Shown here piece after piece: positions 18,128-26,998 of a DNA stretch of 64,000 bases. Every line of letters begins with the position of its first letter. The first letter of the stretch is position 1. The stretch comes from Streptomyces cyanogenus. Its GTDB lineage: Bacteria; Actinomycetota; Actinomycetes; Streptomycetales; Streptomycetaceae. The DNA lies in contig NZ_CP071839.1 in the NCBI RefSeq assembly GCF_017526105.1, positions 5,843,001-5,907,000 on the forward strand. The letters run 5' to 3'. The notes under the pieces were generated by a model. The model had not been told where the DNA came from. It made no database searches and was given only the letters and a program-made list of their open reading frames with translations. The position numbers and the translations under genes are program-made.

Positions 18128-19366
18128 ATGTCGGTCACCCATACCCTCGAGACCGACGTCCTGCGGCATCAGGACCCCGCGATGGCCGAGCTCCTCCTGG
18201 CCGAGCTGGAGAGGCAGTCGGCCACCCTGCAGCTGATCGCCGCCGAGAACTTCTGCTCACCGGCCGTGCTCGCCGCCCTCGGTTCGGCGTTCGCCAACAA
18301 GTACGCCGAGGGCTACCCCGGCGCCCGCCACCACGGCGGCTGCGAGATCGTCGACGTCGCCGAACGCGCCGCCGTCGACCGGGCCAAGGCCCTGTTCGGC
18401 GCCGAGCACGCCAACGTGCAGGCCCACTCCGGTTCCTCGGCCGTCCTGGCCGCCTACGCGACGCTGCTGCGCCCCGGCGACACCGTCCTCGCCCTCGGCC
18501 TGTCCCACGGCGGCCATCTCACGCACGGATCGCCGGCGAACTTCTCCGGCCGCTGGTTCGACTTCGTCGGCTACGGCGTCGACGCCGAGAGCGGGCTGAT
18601 CGACCACGACCAGGTGCGCCACCTGGCACGCAACCACCGGCCCAAGGCGATCGTGTGCGGCTCCATCGCCTACCCACGCCACATCGACTACGCCTTCTTC
18701 CGCGAGGTCGCCGACGAGGTCGGGGCCTATCTGATCGCGGACGCGGCGCATCCGATCGGGCTGGTCGCCGGCGGTGCCGCGCCCAGTCCGGTGCCGTACG
18801 CGGACATCGTGTGCGCGACCACCCACAAGGTGCTGCGCGGCCCGCGCGGCGGGATGATCCTGTGCGGGGCCGAGCTGGCCGAGCGGGTCGACCGGGCGGT
18901 GTTCCCCTTCACCCAGGGCGGCGCCCAGATGCACACCATCGCCGCCAAGGCCGTCGCGTTCGGCGAGGCGGCGACGCCGGCGTTCAGCGCGTACGCCCAT
19001 CAGGTGGTCGCCAACGCCCGGGTGCTCGCCGGTCACCTGGCCGCGGAGGGGCTGGTGGTGACCACCGGCGGCACGGACACCCACCTGATCACCGCGGACC
19101 CGTCCCCGCTCGGCGTGGACGGCCGCACCGCCCGCGGCCGGCTCCTCGCGGCCGGGCTGGTGCTGGACTGCTGCGTGCTGCCGCACGGCGACGGCCGCGG
19201 CCTGCGCCTGGGGACGGCGGCGGTGACCACCCAGGGCATGGGCGAGCCGGAGATGGTGCGGATCGCGGCGCTGCTGGCGGCCGTGCTGCGGGGCGCGACG
19301 GAGCCGGCCGCGGCCCGGGAGGAGGTGCGCGCGCTCACCGGCCAGTTTCCGCCGTATCCCGGCTGA
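18128..19366 (+). CDS. glyA: Serine hydroxymethyltransferase family protein (divergent paralogue)
   Basis: PLP enzyme family that interconverts serine and glycine with tetrahydrofolate. Conserved parts: ANKYAEGYPG, the PLP lysine in TTHKVLRGPRGG (~K234), FSGRWFDFV, GGTDTHL, and the carboxylate-binding arginine in LRLGTAA. Departures from the E. coli enzyme, compared from memory: the Tyr-Tyr pair after YPGxR is His-His (~residues 68-69), SGSQAN is SGSSAV, and AHVAGL is AHPIGL. ATG 18128 (412 aa) was preferred over GTG 18092 because the family begins there. Streptomyces normally has another, canonical glyA, so this copy may have a specialised substrate. Confidence 0.85.
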   Translation: MSVTHTLETDVLRHQDPAMAELLLAELERQSATLQLIAAENFCSPAVLAALGSAFANKYAEGYPGARHHGGCEIVDVAERAAVDRAKALFGAEHANVQAHSGSSAVLAAYATLLRPGDTVLALGLSHGGHLTHGSPANFSGRWFDFVGYGVDAESGLIDHDQVRHLARNHRPKAIVCGSIAYPRHIDYAFFREVADEVGAYLIADAAHPIGLVAGGAAPSPVPYADIVCATTHKVLRGPRGGMILCGAELAERVDRAVFPFTQGGAQMHTIAAKAVAFGEAATPAFSAYAHQVVANARVLAGHLAAEGLVVTTGGTDTHLITADPSPLGVDGRTARGRLLAAGLVLDCCVLPHGDGRGLRLGTAAVTTQGMGEPEMVRIAALLAAVLRGATEPAAAREEVRALTGQFPPYPG

Positions 19367-19494
19367 GCCGGGGTAGCCGACCAGGGTGCACAGGCAGGCG
19401 TGCAACCATCGTCGCTACCCGGAAGTCCTCATCGGTATGCGTCCGTCGCTAGGGTGTGGGGCTGTGATGGCCAGCGAGACCTGTGGGGAAGCCC

Positions 19495-20817
19495 GTGCGT
19501 GAATACCTGCTGACGCTCTGCATCACGGCCGCGGTGACGTACCTGCTGACCGGACCGGTACGCAAGTTCGCGATCGTGGCCGGGGCGATGCCGGAGATCA
19601 GGGCCCGGGACGTGCACCGGGAACCGACCCCGCGCCTCGGCGGTATCGCCATGTTCTTCGGACTGTGCGCGGGCCTGCTGGTCGCGGACCACCTGTCCAA
19701 CCTCAGCGAGGTCTTCTCGAAGTCGAACGAGCCGCGGGCGCTGCTCTCCGGGGCCGCCCTGATCTGGCTGATCGGCGTCCTGGACGACAAGTTCGAGATC
19801 GACGCGCTGATCAAGCTGGGCGGCCAGATGATCGCCGCGGGCGTGATGGTCATGCAGGGTCTGACGATCCTGTGGCTGCCCATCCCGGGCGTCGGCAACG
19901 TCGCCCTGACCCAGTGGCAGGGCACGCTGCTGACCGTCGCGCTGGTGGTCATCACGATCAACGCGGTGAACTTCGTGGACGGCCTGGACGGTCTGGCGGC
20001 CGGCATGGTGTGCATCGCGGCGGGCGCGTTCTTCCTGTACGCCTACCGGATCTGGTACTCGTACGGCATCGAGGCCGCCGCCCCGGGCACGCTGTTCGCG
20101 GCGATCCTGATGGGCATGTGCCTGGGCTTCCTGCCGCACAACATGCACCCCGCGCGGATCTTCATGGGCGACTCGGGCTCGATGCTGATCGGCCTGGTGC
20201 TGTCGGCCGGCGCGATCTCGATCACCGGCCAGGTGGACCCGGACGCCCTCGCCCTGTTCACCGGCTCGGAGAAGGCGGCGGTCCACCAGACGGTGCCCGT
20301 CTACATCCCGCTCCTGCTCCCGCTGACGATCATCGCCGTACCGGCCGCCGACCTGGTCCTGGCGATCGTGCGCCGCACCTGGCGCGGCCAGTCGCCGTTC
20401 GCCGCCGACCGCGGCCACCTGCACCACCGCCTGCTGGAGATCGGCCACTCGCACAGCCGGGCCGTGCTGATCATGTACTTCTGGTCGGCGCTGATCGGTT
20501 TCGGGGCGCTGGCGTACTCCGTCAACTCGGCGTCCATGTGGATCGTGCTGGGCGTGGTCTTCCTGAGCGCGGTCGGCCTGGTCCTGCTGCTGCTCCCGCG
20601 CTTCACGCCGCGGGTGCCGGTGTGGGCCCAGCGGTTCGTGCCGCCGCGGTACCGCAGGCGGCGCCGGGACCCGGAGGCCGCCGTGGCAGGGGCCGTCGCC
20701 ACGACGGAAGCGGAGGCTCCGCGCGGCGAGCAGCGGGCTACGGTCACGGCGGGTGCCCCCGGCGTCAACGGGGCGACGGCGATCGGCGCCAGGTCACGAT
20801 TCCCCGATCGCGGTTGA
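19495..20817 (+). CDS. WecA/MraY-family undecaprenyl-phosphate sugar-1-phosphate transferase
   Basis: Polytopic membrane enzyme (about 11 predicted helices, 440 aa) attaching a UDP-sugar phosphate, probably GlcNAc-1-P, to undecaprenyl phosphate and so starting a cell-wall glycopolymer. Signature sites: HREPTPRLGGIAM, the acidic pair in GVLDDKFEID, NAVNFVDGLDGLAAG, the catalytic aspartate in FMGDSGSM, and HLHHRLLEIGHSHSRAV, typical of the WecA rather than MraY branch. The last ~70 residues are a cytoplasmic Arg/Ala-rich tail. GTG 19495 has GGGGAAG directly upstream; GTG 19483 is an alternative. It precedes the atp operon, as in many actinobacteria. Confidence 0.9.
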   Translation: MREYLLTLCITAAVTYLLTGPVRKFAIVAGAMPEIRARDVHREPTPRLGGIAMFFGLCAGLLVADHLSNLSEVFSKSNEPRALLSGAALIWLIGVLDDKFEIDALIKLGGQMIAAGVMVMQGLTILWLPIPGVGNVALTQWQGTLLTVALVVITINAVNFVDGLDGLAAGMVCIAAGAFFLYAYRIWYSYGIEAAAPGTLFAAILMGMCLGFLPHNMHPARIFMGDSGSMLIGLVLSAGAISITGQVDPDALALFTGSEKAAVHQTVPVYIPLLLPLTIIAVPAADLVLAIVRRTWRGQSPFAADRGHLHHRLLEIGHSHSRAVLIMYFWSALIGFGALAYSVNSASMWIVLGVVFLSAVGLVLLLLPRFTPRVPVWAQRFVPPRYRRRRRDPEAAVAGAVATTEAEAPRGEQRATVTAGAPGVNGATAIGARSRFPDRG

Positions 20818-21118
20818 CGGCCAAGGTAAGAATCTGACTAGAGCATTGCCAACTCGTGGGGGAGCAAAGACCCCCAATACCAGACAAGTGGGCCTGGTTT
20901 CTGCACATGCGCGCACTGTCACTCTCATGTGTGACTGCAAGCACACCCACCAGGTAAAGACCTCATCAAATAGTTTGTGATACGGTTCACGAGAACCCCG
21001 GATAGAACCGAAGGACCTGAGTGCGACGGTCCATTGGTGTGAGGTCTCGACCACTCAGCCCGGGACTACGCTCGTCCATGACGACACCCTGCCCCCTTGT
21101 GAAAGCGGAGTTGCCGCC
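20818..21118 (+). promoter_or_regulatory. Gap before the ATP synthase operon: terminator and presumed promoter
   Basis: A TGGGGG/CCCCCA hairpin at 20857-20876 probably ends the WecA-like transcript. The following ~180 nt are distinctly more A/T-rich than the surroundings (ATCAAATAGTTTGTGATACGG near 20966), as expected for the operon promoter, but I cannot fix a -35/-10 pair. No gene seen. Confidence 0.5.
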
Positions 21119-21559
21119 ATGCCGTCCAATGACGCCCGGATCCTGGCCCAGGCCGCCGTGCCCACGGCTGCCGTCGGCGTGATCGCCGCCGTTGTCGGCG
21201 GGGTGGTCGCCGGCGGCAAGGGAGCCATCGGTGCCGTCGTCGGGACGCTGGTGGTGATCGCGTTCATGGGCCTCGGCCTCTACGTACTCCAGCGCACCGC
21301 CAAATCCTTTCCCCAGCTGTTCCAGATGATGGGCCTGATGCTCTACGCGGCCCAGCTGTTGCTGCTGGTCATCTTCGTCGCCCTGTTCAAGAACACGACG
21401 CTGTTCAACCCGCGTGCCTTCGCCATCGCGCTCGTGGTCGCCACCGTGACGTGGATCGCCGCGCAGGCGCGTGCGCACATGAAGGCCAAGATTCTCTACG
21501 TCGATCCCGAAGCCTCGTCGAAGGGCGACAAGCCCGAGAAGACAGGGCGCTCGTCGTGA
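21119..21559 (+). CDS. atpI: ATP synthase protein I
   Basis: 146-residue membrane protein with four hydrophobic segments (about residues 13-33, 38-58, 72-92 and 100-118) and a short charged C-terminus. AtpI proteins help assemble the c-ring and are the usual first gene of bacterial atp operons. Sequence conservation is low, so the call rests on topology and position. The ATG has a weak purine-rich upstream (AAAGCGGAG). A 225-nt gap follows before atpB. Confidence 0.85.
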   Translation: MPSNDARILAQAAVPTAAVGVIAAVVGGVVAGGKGAIGAVVGTLVVIAFMGLGLYVLQRTAKSFPQLFQMMGLMLYAAQLLLLVIFVALFKNTTLFNPRAFAIALVVATVTWIAAQARAHMKAKILYVDPEASSKGDKPEKTGRSS

Positions 21560-21784
21560 GAGGTAGGGCCGGGATAAAGGCGCACGAGAGATGCTGCTAT
21601 CGTCCGGTGCCAACTGCGGCATCGCGGGCGCGGGCATCTGAGCTGACGCCTGCTCAATCGCGAGGCAAGATGCCCCACAGCCGCCCCCACATCCGTAACA
21701 CCAGTCCCGTGCCGAACCGCGGCCGTACGCCGCGCCGACACAACGAGGTTGCCGTACCTATGCGCCACGATGAAGGAGCCCGCG

Positions 21785-22606
21785 GTGAGTGCTGACCCGA
21801 CGCAGACGCTCGCTTTCGACACGAGCTGCCACCTGTTCGACGGGTGCGGCTTCCCGGCTCCGGGCCTGCACTCGTTCCTGTTCAAGCCGCTCTTCGGCGA
21901 CGCGGACAGCAACTTGTACTTCAACAAGACGATGCTGCTGGCGCTGCTCGGTTCCATCATCATCGTGGGCTTCTTCTGGGCCGCCTTCGCCAAGCCGAAG
22001 GTCGTTCCGGGCAAGCTCCAGCTGGTGGCCGAGGCCGGTTACGACTTCGTGCGCCGCGGCGTCGTCTACGAGACCATCGGCAAGAAGGAAGGCGACAAGT
22101 ACGTCCCGTTCGTCGTCTCGCTCTTCTTCTTCGTCTGGATGATGAACGTCTGGTCGATCATCCCGGTCGCCGCGTTCCCGGTCACGGCGATCATCTCGTA
22201 CCCCGCCGTGCTCGCCGGCATCGTCTACATCATCTGGGTCTCGCTGACCTTCAAGCGGCACGGGTTCGTCGGCGCCTTCAAGAACTTCACCGGCTACGAC
22301 AAGACGCTCGGCCCGGTGCTGCCGCTGTCGATGACGATCGAGTTCTTCTCGAACCTGCTCGTGCGGCCCTTCACCCACGCCGTGCGACTCTTCGCGAACA
22401 TGTTCGCCGGTCACACGCTGCTGCTGCTCTTCACGATCGCCAGCTGGTACATGCTGAACGGCATCGGCATCGCCTACTCCGGTGTCTCGTTCGTCATGGT
22501 CATCGTGATGACCGCCTTCGAGCTCTTCATCCAAGCTGTCCAGGCGTACGTCTTCGTACTGCTGACCTGCAGCTACATCCAGGGCGCGCTCGCCGAGCAC
22601 CACTGA
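21785..22606 (+). CDS. atpB: ATP synthase Fo subunit a
   Basis: Membrane subunit forming the proton half-channels beside the c-ring. The GTG at 21785 has GAAGGAG seven nt upstream and gives 273 residues; an upstream in-frame start at 21749 lacks such a site. The essential arginine lies in FTHAVRLFANMFAGH (~residue 201), and the final helix contains AFELFIQAVQAYVFVLLTC. The N-terminus has an extra cysteine-containing stretch (CHLFDGCGF). Confidence 0.97.
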   Translation: MSADPTQTLAFDTSCHLFDGCGFPAPGLHSFLFKPLFGDADSNLYFNKTMLLALLGSIIIVGFFWAAFAKPKVVPGKLQLVAEAGYDFVRRGVVYETIGKKEGDKYVPFVVSLFFFVWMMNVWSIIPVAAFPVTAIISYPAVLAGIVYIIWVSLTFKRHGFVGAFKNFTGYDKTLGPVLPLSMTIEFFSNLLVRPFTHAVRLFANMFAGHTLLLLFTIASWYMLNGIGIAYSGVSFVMVIVMTAFELFIQAVQAYVFVLLTCSYIQGALAEHH

Positions 22607-22678
22607 GCCACCCCACCACCCACCCAGACATCCGGTGGCCAACCCCCACCGGTCATTGAAAGAGAAGGAAGAACCGGC

Positions 22679-22927
22679 ATGTCCGCTCTCGAAACCCTTG
22701 CCGCCGGCGTCCAGATCAAGGGCAACCTCGGCTCCATCGGCTACGGTCTCGCCGCCATCGGCCCGGGCGTCGGCGTCGGCATCATCTTCGGTAACGGCAC
22801 GCAGGCTCTCGCCCGCCAGCCCGAGGCGGCCGGTCTGATCCGCGCCAACCAGATCCTCGGCTTCGCCTTCTGTGAGGCGCTCGCCCTGATCGGTCTGGTC
22901 ATGCCGTTCGTCTACCCGGCCTCCTGA
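22679..22927 (+). CDS. atpE: ATP synthase Fo subunit c
   Basis: 82-residue proteolipid with two membrane helices. Helix 1 carries the tight-packing glycine run GPGVGVGIIFG, the polar loop is ARQPEA, and the proton-carrying glutamate lies in AFCEALALIGLV in helix 2 (~residue 65). The ATG follows AAGGAAG. A 72-nt spacer separates it from atpB; extra translation signals are common here because c is needed in many copies. Confidence 0.97.
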   Translation: MSALETLAAGVQIKGNLGSIGYGLAAIGPGVGVGIIFGNGTQALARQPEAAGLIRANQILGFAFCEALALIGLVMPFVYPAS

Positions 22928-22964
22928 CCCGACCGCCGCGCACCAATAGACGAAAGGCACTGAT

Positions 22965-23510
22965 ATGAGCCCCCTGGTTCAGCTGGCGGCTGAGGAGGCC
23001 GAGAACCCCCTCATCCCGCCGATCCCAGAGCTCGTCATCGGCCTGATCGCCTTTGTCATCGTCTTCGGCTTCCTCGCCAAGAAGCTCCTCCCGACCATCA
23101 ACAAGGTTCTGGAAGAGCGCCGCGAAGCCATCGAGGGCGGTATCGAAAAGGCCGAGGCCGCGCAGACCGAGGCCCGTAGCGTCCTTGAGCAGTACAAGGC
23201 CCAGCTCGCCGAGGCCCGGCACGAGGCCGCGCGCCTGCGCCAGGAGGCGCAGGAGCAGGGTGCCGCGCTCATCGCCGAGATGCGGGCCGAGGGCCAGCGG
23301 CAGCGCGAGGAGATCGTCGCCGCCGGTCACGCCCAGATCGAGGCCGACCGCAAGGCCGCCGCGTCCGCGCTGCGTCAGGACGTCGGCAAGCTCGCCACCG
23401 ACCTGGCCGGCAAGCTCGTCGGCGAGTCCCTCGAGGACCACGCCCGGCAGAGCCGTGTGATCGACCGCTTCCTCGACGAGCTCGAGGAGAAGGCCGAGGC
23501 CACGCGATGA
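22965..23510 (+). CDS. atpF: ATP synthase Fo subunit b
   Basis: 181 residues: one N-terminal membrane helix (~residues 23-43, LVIGLIAFVIVFGFLAKKLL) followed by a long charged coiled coil of the peripheral stator stalk (ERREAIEGGIEKAEAAQTEA onward). Binds subunit delta. Its stop overlaps the atpH start in the sequence ATGA, indicating coupled translation. Confidence 0.96.
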   Translation: MSPLVQLAAEEAENPLIPPIPELVIGLIAFVIVFGFLAKKLLPTINKVLEERREAIEGGIEKAEAAQTEARSVLEQYKAQLAEARHEAARLRQEAQEQGAALIAEMRAEGQRQREEIVAAGHAQIEADRKAAASALRQDVGKLATDLAGKLVGESLEDHARQSRVIDRFLDELEEKAEATR

Positions 23511-24322
23511 GCGGAGCGAGCCGCGAGGCCCTGGCAGCCGCACGTGAGCGTCTCGACGCGCTGACGGACTCCACGTCCGTGGATGCCGCGCAGCTCGCCG
23601 ACGAGCTGGCGGCCGTCACCGCGCTGCTCGACCGCGAGGCCGGCCTGCGCCGGGTCCTCACCGACCCGGCGCAGCCCGGGGAGGCGAAGGCACAGCTGGT
23701 CCAGCGCCTGATCGGCGGCCAGGTCAGCGGCACCACCGCCGACCTGGTGTCCGGGCTGGCCCGGTCCCGCTGGTCGCAGCCCCGCGACCTGGTGGACGCG
23801 CTGGAGGAGCTGGCGGACATCGCCGACCTCACGGCCGCGGAGAAGACCGGCACCCTCGACGACGTCGAGGACGAGCTGTTCCGGTTCGGCCGGATCGTCT
23901 CCTCCAGCACCGAGCTGCGCGCCGCGCTCACCGATCGTGCCGCCGGCACCTCGGCCAAGACCGAGCTGCTGCACCGGCTCCTCGGCGGGCGGGCCAAGCC
24001 GGCCACCGAGCGTCTGGTGACGCGTCTGGCCACCGCACCGCGTGGACGTAGCCTGGAAGCGGGACTGGAGTCCCTGTCCAAGCTCGCCGCCGATCGCCGG
24101 AACCGCATGGTCGCCGTCGTCACCTCGGCGGTACCGCTGAGCGACGGGCAGAAGCAGCGCCTCGGCGCCGCTCTGACCAAGCTCTACGGGCGTCGGATGC
24201 ACCTGAACCTCGACGTCGACCCCGAGGTCGTCGGCGGTATCCGGGTGCAGGTCGGTGACGAGGTCATCAACGGCTCCCTCGCGGACCGGCTGGACGAGGC
24301 CGCCCGCCGCATGGCGAGCTAG
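23507..24322 (+). CDS. atpH: ATP synthase F1 subunit delta
   Basis: 271 residues, about 90 more than E. coli delta. The extra length is in the N-terminal and central helical part, a known actinobacterial feature. It joins the stator stalk to the top of F1. The C-terminal family motif is seen in NLDVDPEVVGGIRVQVGDEVINGSLADRL. The start codon overlaps the atpF stop. A 144-nt gap with strong RNA structure follows before atpA. Confidence 0.94.
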   Translation: MSGASREALAAARERLDALTDSTSVDAAQLADELAAVTALLDREAGLRRVLTDPAQPGEAKAQLVQRLIGGQVSGTTADLVSGLARSRWSQPRDLVDALEELADIADLTAAEKTGTLDDVEDELFRFGRIVSSSTELRAALTDRAAGTSAKTELLHRLLGGRAKPATERLVTRLATAPRGRSLEAGLESLSKLAADRRNRMVAVVTSAVPLSDGQKQRLGAALTKLYGRRMHLNLDVDPEVVGGIRVQVGDEVINGSLADRLDEAARRMAS

Positions 24323-24395
24323 CCGACAGCAACTCGATATTTCGAGAAAAGCAGTACGTACTTACGGCCCTGGTTGGGCCGTGCAGAGGATTCAC

Positions 24396-24452
24396 CTCCT
24401 GTTGGGGGGAGTCCCCATCCCCCCAAAGTGAAACTTCGGGCCCAACAAGGAG
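24396..24452 (+). promoter_or_regulatory. atpH-atpA leader with mutually exclusive hairpins covering the atpA Shine-Dalgarno
   Basis: CTCCT-GTTGGG (24396-24406) is complementary to CCCAAC-A-AGGAG (24441-24452) over 11 bp with one bulged A, hiding the AAGGAG at 24447-24452. A competing perfect 8-bp hairpin TTGGGGGG/CCCCCCAA (24402-24409 / 24419-24426) uses part of the same 5' arm and would free the AAGGAG. A second weaker SD-like AGGGA (24457-24461) sits closer to the ATG and stays outside both stems. Confidence 0.5.
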
Positions 24453-24466
24453 AGCAGGGAACCCAG

Positions 24467-26059
24467 ATGGCGGAGCTCACGATCCGGCCGGAGGAGATCC
24501 GGGACGCGCTGGAGAACTTCGTCCAGTCGTACAAGCCGGACGCGGCCTCGCGCGAGGAGGTCGGTACGGTCACCCTTGCCGGCGACGGCATCGCGAAGGT
24601 CGAGGGCCTGCCCTCGGCCATGGCCAACGAACTGCTGAAGTTCGAGGACGGCACCCTCGGCCTCGCCCTCAACCTCGAGGAGCGCGAGATCGGTGCCATC
24701 GTCCTCGGTGAGTTCAGCGGCATCGAGGAGGGTCAGCCGGTCACGCGCACCGGTGAGGTCCTCTCCGTCGCGGTGGGCGAGGGCTACCTCGGCCGTGTCG
24801 TCGACCCGCTCGGCAACCCGATCGACGGCCTCGGCGAGATCGAGACCGACGGCCGCCGTGCGCTGGAGCTGCAGGCCCCCACGGTCATGCAGCGCAAGTC
24901 GGTGCACGAGCCGATGGAGACCGGCTACAAGGCCGTCGACGCGATGACCCCGATCGGCCGTGGTCAGCGTCAGCTGATCATCGGTGACCGCCAGACCGGC
25001 AAGACCGCCCTGGCCGTCGACACGATCATCAACCAGCGCGACAACTGGCGCTCGGGCGACCCGAAGAAGCAGGTCCGCTGCATCTACGTCGCCATCGGCC
25101 AGAAGGGCTCCACCATCGCCGGCGTGCGCCGCGCGCTGGAGGAGAACGGCGCCCTGGAGTACACGACCATCGTCGCCGCCCCGGCGTCCGACCCGGCCGG
25201 CTTCAAGTACCTGGCGCCGTACACCGGTTCGGCCATCGGTCAGCACTGGATGTACCAGGGCAAGCACGTCCTGATCATCTTCGACGACCTGTCCAAGCAG
25301 GCCGACGCCTACCGCGCCGTGTCGCTGCTGCTGCGCCGCCCGCCGGGCCGTGAGGCCTACCCGGGTGACGTCTTCTACCTGCACTCCCGGCTGCTGGAGC
25401 GCTGCGCCAAGCTCTCCGACGAGATGGGTGCCGGTTCGATGACCGGTCTGCCGATCGTCGAGACCAAGGCCAACGACGTCTCGGCGTTCATCCCGACCAA
25501 CGTCATCTCCATCACCGACGGCCAGTGCTTCCTGGAGTCGGACCTGTTCAACGCCGGTCAGCGTCCCGCGCTGAACGTCGGTATCTCCGTCTCCCGAGTC
25601 GGTGGTTCCGCGCAGCACAAGGCGATGAAGCAGGTCTCCGGCCGCCTCCGTGTCGACCTCGCCCAGTTCCGTGAGCTGGAGGCGTTCGCCGCCTTCGGTT
25701 CCGACCTGGACGCGGCCTCGAAGGCCCAGCTGGAGCGCGGTCAGCGCATGGTCGAGCTGCTGAAGCAGGACCAGTACCAGCCGATGTCCACCGAGGACCA
25801 GGTCGTCTCCGTGTGGGCCGGCACCACCGGCAAGATGGACGACGTGCCGGTCGCCGACATCCGCCGCTTCGAGAAGGAGCTGCTGGAGTACCTGCACCGC
25901 AAGGAGCAGGGCCTCATGACCTCCATCCGCGAGGGCGGCAAGATGTCCGACGACACGCTGGCGGCCATTGCCGACGCGATCGCCGAGTTCAAGAAGCAGT
26001 TCGAGAGCTCGGACGGCAAGCTGCTCGGCGAGGACACTCCTGCCGCTGCCGCCAAGTGA
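24467..26059 (+). CDS. atpA: ATP synthase F1 subunit alpha
   Basis: 530 residues. Regulatory, non-catalytic nucleotide-binding subunit of the alpha3-beta3 head. Walker A is GDRQTGKTA (~residues 173-181), Walker B is VLIIFDDLSKQ, and the family signature PALNVGISVSRVG is present. The ATG at 24467 gives the normal N-terminus (MAELTIRPEEI); the frame is open 93 nt further upstream through the leader structure, but that stretch is not protein-like. Confidence 0.98.
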   Translation: MAELTIRPEEIRDALENFVQSYKPDAASREEVGTVTLAGDGIAKVEGLPSAMANELLKFEDGTLGLALNLEEREIGAIVLGEFSGIEEGQPVTRTGEVLSVAVGEGYLGRVVDPLGNPIDGLGEIETDGRRALELQAPTVMQRKSVHEPMETGYKAVDAMTPIGRGQRQLIIGDRQTGKTALAVDTIINQRDNWRSGDPKKQVRCIYVAIGQKGSTIAGVRRALEENGALEYTTIVAAPASDPAGFKYLAPYTGSAIGQHWMYQGKHVLIIFDDLSKQADAYRAVSLLLRRPPGREAYPGDVFYLHSRLLERCAKLSDEMGAGSMTGLPIVETKANDVSAFIPTNVISITDGQCFLESDLFNAGQRPALNVGISVSRVGGSAQHKAMKQVSGRLRVDLAQFRELEAFAAFGSDLDAASKAQLERGQRMVELLKQDQYQPMSTEDQVVSVWAGTTGKMDDVPVADIRRFEKELLEYLHRKEQGLMTSIREGGKMSDDTLAAIADAIAEFKKQFESSDGKLLGEDTPAAAAK

Positions 26060-26080
26060 CGTAAGGAAGGGACCTGACTC

Positions 26081-26998
26081 ATGGGAGCCCAGCTCCGGGT
26101 CTACAAGCGTCGCATCCGATCCGTCAGCGCGACCAAGAAGATCACCAAGGCGATGGAGATGATCGCCGCCTCGCGCGTCGTCAAGGCGCAGCGCAAGGTG
26201 GCGGCCTCCACGCCCTACGCGACCGAGCTGACGCGCGCGGTCACGGCGGTCGGTACGGGGTCGAACACCAAGCACCCGCTCACCACGGAGGCGGAGAACC
26301 CGAGCCGTGCCGCGGTCCTGCTCCTCACGAGCGACCGCGGTCTGGCCGGCGCCTTCAACTCCAACGCCATCAAGGCGGCGGAGCAGCTGACCGAGCGCCT
26401 GGAGCGCGAGGGCAAGCAGGTCGACACGTACATCGTCGGCCGGCGCGGTGTGGCCCACTACAACTTCCGTGAACGCAAGGTCGCGGAGTCGTGGACGGGC
26501 TTCACGGACGAGCCGACGTACGCGGACGCCAAGAAGGTGGCGGCGCCTCTGATCGAGGCCATCGAGAAGGAGACGGCCGAAGGTGGTGTGGACGAACTCC
26601 ACATCGTCTTCACCGAGTTCGTCTCGATGATGACGCAGACGGCGCTGGACGCCCGGCTGCTGCCGCTGCGCCTCGAAGAGGTCGCCGAGGAGGCTCACCC
26701 CAAGGGCGAGATCCTCCCGCTGTACGACTTCGAGCCCTCGGCGGAGGACGTCCTCGACGCCCTGCTGCCGCGCTACGTGGAGAGCCGTATCTACAACGCG
26801 CTGCTCCAGTCGGCCGCTTCCAAGCACGCTGCCACGCGGCGCGCGATGAAGTCGGCCACCGACAACGCGGGCGAGCTGATCAACACGCTCTCCCGTCTTG
26901 CCAACGCGGCCCGCCAGGCCGAAATCACCCAGGAAATCAGCGAGATCGTCGGTGGCGCGAGCGCCCTGGCCGACGCGACCGCGGGGAGTGACCGATAA
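26081..26998 (+). CDS. atpG: ATP synthase F1 subunit gamma
   Basis: 305-residue rotor shaft. The N-terminal helix (QLRVYKRRIRSVSATKKITKAMEM) and the C-terminal helix (SATDNAGELINTLSRLANAARQAEITQEI) form the coiled coil inside the F1 head. A central Rossmann-like part begins SDRGLAGAFNSN. The ATG follows AAGGAAGGG, 21 nt after atpA. Its stop codon is directly adjacent to the atpD start. Confidence 0.97.
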   Translation: MGAQLRVYKRRIRSVSATKKITKAMEMIAASRVVKAQRKVAASTPYATELTRAVTAVGTGSNTKHPLTTEAENPSRAAVLLLTSDRGLAGAFNSNAIKAAEQLTERLEREGKQVDTYIVGRRGVAHYNFRERKVAESWTGFTDEPTYADAKKVAAPLIEAIEKETAEGGVDELHIVFTEFVSMMTQTALDARLLPLRLEEVAEEAHPKGEILPLYDFEPSAEDVLDALLPRYVESRIYNALLQSAASKHAATRRAMKSATDNAGELINTLSRLANAARQAEITQEISEIVGGASALADATAGSDR

